Positions 1-5,861 of a stretch of 11,482 nucleotides of DNA are shown one piece after another. The notes beneath the pieces are model-generated. The model was not told where the DNA came from. It saw only the letters and a list, made by a program, of their open reading frames with translations, and made no database searches. The stretch spans positions 1 to 11,482 of the forward strand of contig JAGACI010000242.1 in NCBI GenBank assembly GCA_017614185.1, in the 5' to 3' direction. Within the stretch, counting starts at the first letter, position 1. The number at the start of each line of letters is the position of its first letter. The position numbers and the translations under genes are program-made. The stretch comes from Lachnospiraceae bacterium. GTDB lineage: Bacteria > Bacillota_A > Clostridia > Lachnospirales > Lachnospiraceae.

Positions 1-2
1 GC

Positions 3-47
3 GACTATTATCATCTGTATACAGCTCAGATGGAGGATATTGCGTAA
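3..47 (+). CDS. C-terminal end of an upstream gene (5' truncated), possibly an ABC exporter
   Basis: An open frame enters from the left edge and ends with TAA at 45-47, giving the tail DYYHLYTAQMEDIA. The stop shares its last A with the ATG of trmL, an ATGA-like overlap (TAATG) typical of translationally coupled genes. The pattern YYxLYxxQ resembles the extreme C-terminus of many MsbA/LmrA-type ABC exporters, which often end in (F/Y)YxxLYxxQF. With only 14 residues visible, that assignment is a guess. The GGAGG that serves trmL lies inside this tail at 32-36. Confidence 0.5.
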   Translation, partial: DYYHLYTAQMEDIA

Positions 48-547
48 TGCATATAGTTTTACACCAGCCGGAGATTCCGGCAAACACCGGAAATATTGGA
101 AGGACCTGTGTTGCAACGGGGACTTCCCTTCACCTTATAGAACCCCTGGGATTCAGACTTGATGAAAAAAGTATTAAACGCTCGGGAATGGATTACTGGG
201 AGCATCTTAACGTAACCCGCTATATAAACTACGAGGAGTTTAAGGAAAAACATCCAAACGCCAAGATCTGGTATGCGACCACAAAGGCCCACCAATGTTA
301 TACGGATGTCAAATTCGGTGAAGATGACTATATAATGTTTGGCAAGGAGAGCGCGGGTATTCCGGAGGAAATCCTCGTAGACAACGAGGAAACCTGCATA
401 AGAATCCCAATGCTGTCGGATATAAGGTCATTAAACCTGTCTAACTCAGTAGCAATAGTGCTTTACGAGGCGCTTAGGCAAAATGAGTTTAAGTCGATGG
501 AAAAAACCGGAAAACTACATAGACTGAATTGGAAAGAAGAGCTTTAA
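47..547 (+). CDS. trmL: tRNA (cytidine(34)-2'-O)-methyltransferase, SPOUT family
   Basis: This cytoplasmic enzyme uses S-adenosylmethionine to 2'-O-methylate the wobble base (C34 or cmnm5U34) of tRNA-Leu isoacceptors. At 166 residues it has the normal length of the minimal TrmL/CspR protein, a single SPOUT domain with a C-terminal trefoil knot. The diagnostic motifs are all present: PEIPANTGNIGRTC at residues 8-21, IEPLGF at 31-36, FGKESAGIP at 98-106, and IPMLSDIRSLNLSNS at 120-134, where the RSLNLSN segment forms the cofactor knot. The start is supported by GGAGG at 32-36, ten bases upstream, and by the one-base overlap with the preceding gene. The last codons form the left arm of a terminator hairpin. 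No odd or missing residues were noticed. It is unrelated to the sugar locus downstream. Confidence 0.95.
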   Translation: MHIVLHQPEIPANTGNIGRTCVATGTSLHLIEPLGFRLDEKSIKRSGMDYWEHLNVTRYINYEEFKEKHPNAKIWYATTKAHQCYTDVKFGEDDYIMFGKESAGIPEEILVDNEETCIRIPMLSDIRSLNLSNSVAIVLYEALRQNEFKSMEKTGKLHRLNWKEEL

Positions 548-564
548 AAGGCTCTTCTTTTTTT
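533..564 (+). terminator. Intrinsic terminator of trmL
   Basis: AAAGAAGAGC (533-542) is perfectly complementary to GCTCTTCTTT (551-560), with an 8-base loop and a run of seven T at 558-564. The left arm lies in the last codons of trmL, so the stop codon (545-547) sits in the loop. This separates trmL from the transporter operon. Confidence 0.9.
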
Positions 565-569
565 AGAAT

Positions 570-589
570 CAATAAAAACGTTTTAGTAA
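570..589 (+). promoter_or_regulatory. Upstream operator-like site O1 (LacI-family)
   Basis: CAATAAAAACGTTTTAGTAA shares its first 15 bases with the perfect palindrome at 691-710 and has the same AAAACGTTTT core centred on CpG (579/580). Its right end diverges from the palindrome. It lies just after the trmL terminator, about 60 bases upstream of the predicted promoter and 121 bases from the downstream site, centre to centre. The likely role is an auxiliary operator. The assignment to the LacI protein at 4860-5858 is inferred from the core being shared with that gene's own upstream region. Confidence 0.7.
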
Positions 590-593
590 TTCC

Positions 594-620
594 TACAGAA
601 AATTTAAGGCATTTTCTGTA
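594..620. repeat. Perfect 10-bp inverted repeat, 7-base spacer, function unknown
   Basis: TACAGAAAAT (594-603) and ATTTTCTGTA (611-620) are exact reverse complements separated by TTAAGGC. No T-run follows, so an intrinsic terminator is unlikely. The sequence is unrelated to the AAAACGTTTT sites. Its centre is about 77 bases upstream of the predicted transcription start, where an activator or a second regulator could bind. It could also be a hairpin on readthrough RNA. Confidence 0.6.
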
Positions 621-648
621 TACTATTCACAAAAATCTACACACCCAC

Positions 649-677
649 TTGTCTATTATTGCTTAATATGCTAGACT
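649..677 (+). promoter_or_regulatory. Predicted sigma-A promoter of the transporter operon
   Basis: The candidate -35 is TTGTCT (649-654). A 17-base spacer separates it from TAGACT (672-677), preceded by TGC (669-671), which makes an extended -10 (TGn). Both hexamers match consensus at 4 of 6 positions. Transcription would start near 684, just before the palindromic operator at 691-710. TATACT at 619-624 was considered as another -10, but no acceptable -35 lies upstream of it. Confidence 0.5.
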
Positions 678-690
678 TCGACTTGTAAAT

Positions 691-710
691 CAATAAAAAC
701 GTTTTTATTG
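691..710. promoter_or_regulatory. Perfect 20-bp palindromic operator O2 (LacI-family)
   Basis: CAATAAAAACGTTTTTATTG is an exact 20-base palindrome centred on CpG at 700/701. LacI-family operators are palindromes with a central CpG, into which the hinge-helix leucine inserts; the repressor at 4860 has that leucine (L58). The site lies a few bases downstream of the predicted start point and 29 bases before the permease start codon. This position suits repression of the transporter operon. Confidence 0.85.
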
Positions 711-739
711 AATGTGAATCGTCATTTTTGGAGGCGTAG

Positions 740-2170
740 ATGAATAAAAAACTCTCTGTTTCAGGAAGCATAGCATGTATTATCCTTGCTCTTCCGATTT
801 TTAACTGGATACAGGTAATTAACCTTGTTGCCCTCTTTTCAAAGATTGGTGTAAACAAGGAAATGGCGAAGAATCTTTTTACAGGATACAACCTTTTTAA
901 TCTTCTTTCGTTTGTACAAAACGCCAACCAGGGCGAACTTGGACTCTTTGCGATGGTTTTGCTCTTGCTCGCAGTAGCGGCACTGTACTTTAACATTGCG
1001 TTCGTAATAAGAGTGTTTTGGAAGAAAAAAAGAAACGACAAAGGAGAGCTTTCATTAATTGCAGCAGGTAAACTTGGATATTTTTTCACACTGCTTACAG
1101 CTCTTGCAACAGTCGCATTTATCATTTTTTCAAATATCCACTTTAAAACAACCGGCTTTATTCCCGGAGTGAGCGTTTACTTCTCGTTCGCAATTTCAAC
1201 TGCGTTTTATGTGTACTTTAAGGTGATTGAGAAAAAGGCGAGAGAAAAATATAAAGATCATGGCCTTTTGAAGGAGATAAAGAAGAACTGGCCCCTGTTC
1301 TTAATGCTTGTTCCGACCTTTGTTTATTTTATGGTTAACAACTATCTCCCGATGCTTGGTGTTTACTTTGCGTTTACGTCTTTTAACTTCAGGGACGGAT
1401 TGTGGGCAAGTCCATATATAGGATTTAAGAATTTCGAATTCCTCATCAAGGCAGATCTCTTCAGACTCACGAAGAACACGGTTTTATATAACATCGCCTT
1501 TATCGGAATCGGAAATATGCTGCAGATCATTTTTGCAATTCTTGTCAGCAGAATAACCGTCAAGTGGTACAAGAAGACAACGCAGACACTTATGTTTATG
1601 CCCTACTTTGTATCATTCGTAATCTTAAAGGTTATCGTATACAACGTTTTTGAGTATCAATACGGACTTATCAACAACTTCATAACATCCTCAGGAGGAG
1701 CAAGAATCGACTTCTATAACACTCCTTCATACTGGCCCTTCTTAATCACCTTTTTCTACCTGTGGAAAAACATAGGGTACGGAATGGTCGTGTACCTTGC
1801 AACGATTATGGGAATTGACAATGAGATATACGAGGCTGCCAAGGTTGATGGCGCAAATGATTTCCAGCAGATAAGATACATCACTCTGCCTCACATAAAG
1901 CCTACTTTTATTATTCTTTTGCTTTATGCGCTCGGAAGCATTATGAAAGGACAGTTCGAACTTTTTTATCAGTTAATCGGAAACAACGGAGTTCTTTTCA
2001 ATGCAACCGACATTTTCGATACATATGTTTACAGAATTACGATGACACAGCCTTTGTCAATCGGTCTTGGAACGGCTGCCGGAATTTACCAGTCGATATT
2101 CGGATTCCTGATTATCGTACTTGTGAACTTCCTTGTTAAGAGGAAAAATCCGGAATACGCATTGTTCTAA
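740..2170 (+). CDS. CUT1 sugar ABC transporter permease, LplB type, with an extra N-terminal membrane domain
   Basis: This inner-membrane permease forms one half of the channel of a carbohydrate importer with the next gene. The canonical LplB-like part begins near residue 182 (NWPLFLMLVPTFVYFMVNNY). It includes the binding-protein-dependent transport domain with the EAA loop EAAKVDGAND at 365-374, which contacts the ATPase, and ends in KRKNPEYALF. Residues 1-181 are additional: about four hydrophobic segments (near 7-31, 66-93, 108-131 and 138-162) and a basic linker (EKKAREKYK). LplB homologues are usually about 300-320 residues, so 476 is long. The start is well supported by GGAGG at 730-734, five bases before ATG, and no in-frame Met with a ribosome site lies near residue 182. 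The gene leads an operon whose promoter carries operators. Its specific substrate is unknown. Confidence 0.9.
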   Translation: MNKKLSVSGSIACIILALPIFNWIQVINLVALFSKIGVNKEMAKNLFTGYNLFNLLSFVQNANQGELGLFAMVLLLLAVAALYFNIAFVIRVFWKKKRNDKGELSLIAAGKLGYFFTLLTALATVAFIIFSNIHFKTTGFIPGVSVYFSFAISTAFYVYFKVIEKKAREKYKDHGLLKEIKKNWPLFLMLVPTFVYFMVNNYLPMLGVYFAFTSFNFRDGLWASPYIGFKNFEFLIKADLFRLTKNTVLYNIAFIGIGNMLQIIFAILVSRITVKWYKKTTQTLMFMPYFVSFVILKVIVYNVFEYQYGLINNFITSSGGARIDFYNTPSYWPFLITFFYLWKNIGYGMVVYLATIMGIDNEIYEAAKVDGANDFQQIRYITLPHIKPTFIILLLYALGSIMKGQFELFYQLIGNNGVLFNATDIFDTYVYRITMTQPLSIGLGTAAGIYQSIFGFLIIVLVNFLVKRKNPEYALF

Positions 2171-2185
2171 GGAAAGGAGATAAGA

Positions 2186-3082
2186 ATGTCAGGAAAAATT
2201 AAACAATCGGCGGCCAACAGGACGCTAAGCATAATGGCATATATCCTTTTGGCAATCGGCTCCGTGGTTTGTGTTTTGCCTTTTATAGTGATTGTTTCGG
2301 GATCTTTTACAGACAACGGAACAATTCTTAGAGAGGGGTATAGTTTGCTCCCCAGGGACTTTACAATGGCGGCTTACGAAACCATCTTCAAATCCCCCAA
2401 AGATATCCTGCAAGCCTACAAGATGAATGTTTATTACACTTTCGTCGGAACTTCCCTGGGGCTTTTGATGATAACTCTTACCGGATATGTAATATCCAGA
2501 AAAGAGTTCAAATATAGAAACACGGTATCGTTTCTTATTTACTTCACAAGTATTTTTGGCGGAGGAATGATTCCCTGGTATCTGATGTACGCAAATGTAT
2601 TAAACCTTAAAGGACATACACTTGCAATCTGGTTTCCGGCACTTATGAGCCCGTTCCTTGTAATACTCATGAGAACTTTCATAGTCGGAGCAGTACCGGA
2701 TGCAATAACGGAATCGGCCAAAATTGACGGAGCAGGACATTTCACCATTTTCTTTAGAATCGTCCTTCCCGTCTTGAAACCCGGACTTGCCACAGTCGGA
2801 CTTTTCCTTGCTTTGGGATATTGGAACGACTGGTACAGGTCATCAATGTTCAGTACTAACTCATCGACCTGGCAATTACAGTTTTACCTTTACGATTTAC
2901 TCAATGCCACGACTGCTATGAAGCAAATGGCGTCAAACGTAAGTATGAAGACTGCAGATCTGCCTACGGAATCAGTAAAGCTTGCCATGGCTGTTGTTGC
3001 CACCGGACCGGTGTTGTTATTTTATCCTTTTGTTCAGCGCTACTTTGTATCGGGAATCACAGTCGGCGCTGTTAAAGGATAG
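2186..3082 (+). CDS. CUT1 sugar ABC transporter permease, YtcP/LplC (MalG-like) type
   Basis: This is the second permease subunit of the importer, a MalG-type membrane protein of 298 residues, the usual length for this family. It has an N-terminal transmembrane segment (about 14-38), the extracytoplasmic region that follows, and several core helices. The EAA loop is ESAKIDGAGHFTIFFRIVLP at residues 176-195, with the conserved D-G-A at 181-183. The C-terminus PFVQRYFVSGITVGAVKG is characteristic of YtcP/LplC proteins. AAAGGAG at 2173-2179, six bases before ATG, sets the start. The gene starts 15 bases after the first permease ends, so they are co-transcribed. No ATPase gene is in the locus; CUT1 systems of Firmicutes commonly share an MsmK/MsmX-type ATPase encoded elsewhere (inference here). 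Confidence 0.94.
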   Translation: MSGKIKQSAANRTLSIMAYILLAIGSVVCVLPFIVIVSGSFTDNGTILREGYSLLPRDFTMAAYETIFKSPKDILQAYKMNVYYTFVGTSLGLLMITLTGYVISRKEFKYRNTVSFLIYFTSIFGGGMIPWYLMYANVLNLKGHTLAIWFPALMSPFLVILMRTFIVGAVPDAITESAKIDGAGHFTIFFRIVLPVLKPGLATVGLFLALGYWNDWYRSSMFSTNSSTWQLQFYLYDLLNATTAMKQMASNVSMKTADLPTESVKLAMAVVATGPVLLFYPFVQRYFVSGITVGAVKG

Positions 3083-3112
3083 GGAACCATTATTAATATA
3101 GGAGGAATTAAA

Positions 3113-4756
3113 ATGAAAAAGAAAGTTTTAAGTATGTTTCTTGCTGTTTCAATGGCAGCCGGTATGCTTATCGGATGCGGAAGCACAGGAACACAGTCAG
3201 CAGCAGACCAGCTTGAGGCTGAGGGAGTTGAAGAAATTCCTGTTGCCGAGACACAGACAGAAGAAGCAGAAGCTTCAGCTGAGGCTTCAGAGATTGACCT
3301 TTCAGAGCAGGTTGACCTTGTATTTTACGTAATGGGTGATGCTCCTCAGGATGAAGAAAAAGTTGAGGCAGCAATTAATGAAAAACTTCTGGAGAAATGC
3401 AACGCTACAATCGATATGCAGTTCTCTACATGGACAGAGTTCCAGCAGAAATACGCAAACGAGATTACAGCTCAGAGTGCAGATTTAATCTACATAGCTA
3501 ACTGGCTTAACTATGGTCAGCTTGCATCAAGCGGAGCATTCGTTGCACTTGATGATCTTCTTGATAAGGTTGCTCCCACACTTAAGGAGACAGTAGGCGA
3601 GAACGCACTTAACATGTGCAGAGTTGACGGCAAAATATATGCTATTCCCAATACCTGGGCAGAGTACGTAAGCAACGGTATAAAGTACAGAGAAGATTTA
3701 AGAGAGAAGTATGACCTTCCTGTTCCCAACACTCTTGAGAACCTTGAAGCATACCTAATGGGAATCAAAGAGCATGAGCCTAATCAGGGCCTCTTACAGG
3801 TTACTACTGAGGAGAGCCAGGGATTCCAGACAGGTTTTGATGCTGCATGGGCACTCAACTTTAAGTACAACTGGGTAACTCAGAACGGTTTATACTACGG
3901 ACTTGCAGCTAATTATGACACACCTTCGGATGTATATGATTACTGGTATTCAGATGATTTCACAGAAGATATGAAAATGCTCAAGAGATGGGCAGATGCA
4001 GGTTTCTGGAGCAAGAGTGCACTTTCCGATACCAACAACTCTGACGCATATACAAACGGTCTTTGCGTAGCAGAGGTTGCAGGTCAGAACCCCAACAAGC
4101 AGATTACCGCAGTAATGGATTTCAAGAACAGCGGACATGATGACTGGAAGAGCGCATATGTGGCATATGGCGAGACCAATGGTGTTATCTATCCCGGACA
4201 TGCTACACAGAACGGAACAGGTATCGTAAATGGCTGTAAGAACCCTGAGAGAGCACTTCTTGTTTTACAGACCCTTCTTTGCGATGATGAAGTAAACGCA
4301 CTTATCCAGTATGGTATTGAAGGCGAGCACTATGAAGTGGTTGACGGAATATATCATAATCTTGCTGACGAAGCAGGCGAGTCTTCACCTTTCCCTTATG
4401 AAGGTTTTAACACATGGAACTTAAGAAACGGCGAGACAAAACTTCCTCAGGAGACAGATGTAGAGCTCCAGGCTATGTTTGATAACTATGCTAAGCTTGG
4501 TGCCAAGACCAAGTTCCCCAATGTAAACATCTTTGACGGATTCTCAGAGAACTATGAGAGCTATTCGGCTGAGAGAGCTGCAGTAAGCAATGTTATGAGC
4601 CAGTATCTTGCACCACTTGAGGCAGGCCTCGTTGACGATGTAGATGCAGCTGTTGAGGAATTCAGAAACAAGATGAAAGAAGCAGGCATCGACAAGTGCC
4701 GTGAGGAGTACACAAAGCAGTGGGTAGCTTACTGTGAAGAGTACGATTACAAGTAA
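3113..4756 (+). CDS. Extracellular solute-binding lipoprotein of the sugar ABC transporter (LplA-like)
   Basis: The protein captures the sugar outside the membrane and delivers it to the two permeases. The N-terminus is a lipoprotein signal: basic MKKK, a hydrophobic core, and the lipobox LIGC with Cys22 as the lipidated residue. Residues 23-65 form a Glu/Ala-rich linker (TQTEEAEASAEASE) that tethers the folded domain to the membrane. The rest is a family 1 extracellular solute-binding fold. The last ~95 residues (NIFDGFSENYES... through AGIDKCREEYTKQWVAY) resemble the C-terminal DUF3502 domain of LplA-type binding proteins. At 547 residues the length is normal for this subgroup. The start has AGGAGG at 3100-3105, seven bases upstream, the strongest ribosome site in the operon, which fits high expression. 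The gene starts 30 bases after the second permease. The ligand cannot be read from sequence. Confidence 0.93.
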   Translation: MKKKVLSMFLAVSMAAGMLIGCGSTGTQSAADQLEAEGVEEIPVAETQTEEAEASAEASEIDLSEQVDLVFYVMGDAPQDEEKVEAAINEKLLEKCNATIDMQFSTWTEFQQKYANEITAQSADLIYIANWLNYGQLASSGAFVALDDLLDKVAPTLKETVGENALNMCRVDGKIYAIPNTWAEYVSNGIKYREDLREKYDLPVPNTLENLEAYLMGIKEHEPNQGLLQVTTEESQGFQTGFDAAWALNFKYNWVTQNGLYYGLAANYDTPSDVYDYWYSDDFTEDMKMLKRWADAGFWSKSALSDTNNSDAYTNGLCVAEVAGQNPNKQITAVMDFKNSGHDDWKSAYVAYGETNGVIYPGHATQNGTGIVNGCKNPERALLVLQTLLCDDEVNALIQYGIEGEHYEVVDGIYHNLADEAGESSPFPYEGFNTWNLRNGETKLPQETDVELQAMFDNYAKLGAKTKFPNVNIFDGFSENYESYSAERAAVSNVMSQYLAPLEAGLVDDVDAAVEEFRNKMKEAGIDKCREEYTKQWVAYCEEYDYK

Positions 4757-4760
4757 GGAC

Positions 4761-4790
4761 TTGTATCTTTCCAAGCCTATTTGATATTAT
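4761..4790 (+). promoter_or_regulatory. Predicted sigma-A promoter of the lacI-GH30 pair
   Basis: The candidate -35 is TTGTAT (4761-4766), followed by an 18-base spacer and the -10 TATTAT (4785-4790). The predicted start point, about 4797, falls at the left edge of the operator-bearing inverted repeat (4795-4827). This would make the repressor gene autoregulated. The hexamers are close to consensus, but the region is AT-rich, so chance matches are possible. Confidence 0.5.
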
Positions 4791-4794
4791 ATTT

Positions 4795-4827
4795 GTCAGG
4801 GGGTTAAAACGTTTTTAGCCCTCTGAC
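4795..4827 (+). promoter_or_regulatory. Operator-like site O3 within a 33-base inverted repeat before the lacI-type gene
   Basis: The core AAAACGTTTT (4806-4815) is identical to the core of the two sites before the transporter. It is extended by TT on the left and TTA on the right. It sits in a larger dyad: the 15 bases 4795-4809 can pair with 4813-4827 in RNA, with two G-U pairs and a 3-base loop. There is no T-run after it, so it is not a standard terminator. The probable role is a DNA operator for autoregulation. A hairpin protecting the 3' end of the binding-protein mRNA is a second possibility. Confidence 0.7.
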
Positions 4828-4859
4828 ATATTTAGAGAAGAAGGATTAAGGCAAAGCGG

Positions 4860-5858
4860 ATGAGAAGCGGAAAAGTAACAATTAAAGACGTGGCCAAAGA
4901 AGCAGGTGTATCTATTTCTACGGTATCCAATGCACTTAACAACGTGGATGTCCTTAATCCCGATACCAAGAAAAGAGTACTTGAAGCAGCAAGAAAGCTT
5001 AACTATACACCGGACTTAAACGGAAGAAATCTTAAGGCACATTCAACGGGAGTATTGGGTTTATTTTTGGGATCGATAAGAGGTCCTTACTATGGGGAAC
5101 TGTCAGATTCCATTTACCATGCCTGCAGAGAGAAAAACTACGAGCTTGAGATTTTCCTTAGTTCGGATTCAGGCCATATTATGACAAATATAATGGGCCG
5201 TAGAGTGGACGGAGCCATCGTTCTTAACTCTGCAATCGGAGAGAATGAAGCAAGGATTCTCGAGGATAAAGGAATTCCCACCGTATACATAGACAGAATA
5301 AGCGAGAGCGAGATGTCATCAAGCGTTGTCTTTGACTCTTATAACGGAGGGCAGAAGGCAGCAGGATTTTTGCTGGAGCTTGGACATAAGAAGTTTATGT
5401 TTATACAGGGTGAAACCGGGAACTACGATAGTATCGAGCGTGAAAAGGGATTTAAAGACGCTCTTAAGAACGCAGGGATAACAATTGAGAAAGACTATAT
5501 CCTGAAAGGTGAATTTGAAAGAGAGGCAGCCTATAATTCGATAACAGATTTTCTGGATTCCGGAAAGCCTTTGCCGGATGCTATTTTTACGGCAAATGAC
5601 CTTAGTGCAATCGGTGTACTTGCTGCACTGAAGGATGGAGGCGTAAAGGTTCCCGAAGAAGTCAGTGTTATGGGATGCGATGATATAGAGATGACCAGAC
5701 TTGTCAGTCCGTCGGTTACCACGATAAGAACCAACTTTGAAAGACAGGGTATCATAGCGGTTGAAGAGCTTACGAACCTTATTAACGGCGAGCATGGCAA
5801 GGTAATCACCATTAACGGAAGGATAATCCCGCGCGGTTCTACCAAAGCAAAGGATTAA
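4860..5858 (+). CDS. LacI-family transcriptional regulator of the sugar locus
   Basis: This is a cytoplasmic DNA-binding repressor of 332 residues, normal for the family. The N-terminal helix-turn-helix is VTIKDVAKEAGVSISTVSNALN at residues 6-27. The hinge segment is YTPDLNGRNLKA at 49-60, with the leucine (L58) that family members insert into the operator's central CpG. In the hinge, GR replaces the more common AR. Residues 63-332 are a periplasmic-binding-protein-like effector domain, with IPTVYIDR, the DAIFTANDLSAIGVL stretch and SVMGCDD as recognisable landmarks. The effector is probably a product of the imported sugar (inference). A modest AAGG at 4848-4851 lies eight bases before ATG. 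It starts 103 bases after the binding-protein gene, with its own predicted promoter and operator between, and is followed three bases later by the GH30 gene. Confidence 0.93.
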   Translation: MRSGKVTIKDVAKEAGVSISTVSNALNNVDVLNPDTKKRVLEAARKLNYTPDLNGRNLKAHSTGVLGLFLGSIRGPYYGELSDSIYHACREKNYELEIFLSSDSGHIMTNIMGRRVDGAIVLNSAIGENEARILEDKGIPTVYIDRISESEMSSSVVFDSYNGGQKAAGFLLELGHKKFMFIQGETGNYDSIEREKGFKDALKNAGITIEKDYILKGEFEREAAYNSITDFLDSGKPLPDAIFTANDLSAIGVLAALKDGGVKVPEEVSVMGCDDIEMTRLVSPSVTTIRTNFERQGIIAVEELTNLINGEHGKVITINGRIIPRGSTKAKD

Positions 5859-5861
5859 TCA

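Noticed and set aside
619..624. TATACT as the -10 of the transporter promoter
   Set aside because: The sequence 17 bases upstream (CAGAAA) is a poor -35 and the hexamer overlaps the right arm of the inverted repeat; the TTGTCT/TGC-TAGACT pair next to the operator fits better.
637..1125. Long open frame on the minus strand opposite the first permease
   Set aside because: It lies antisense to a well-supported membrane-protein gene with a strong ribosome site, has no recognisable domain, and similar antisense frames occur throughout this window because of the codon bias.
1641..1652. ACAACGTTTTTG, partly resembling the AAAACGTTTT operator core
   Set aside because: It lies inside the permease coding region, keeps only the right half of the motif and is not palindromic beyond the centre; likely chance.
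4795..4827. Intrinsic terminator after the binding-protein gene
   Set aside because: The hairpin is long, but its right arm is followed by ATATTTAGAG rather than a T-run, so rho-independent termination is unlikely; it was recorded as an operator/hairpin instead.
5319..5795. Minus-strand open frame of 158 codons inside the LacI-type gene
   Set aside because: The plus-strand product matches the LacI family over its full length; the antisense product shows no family features.
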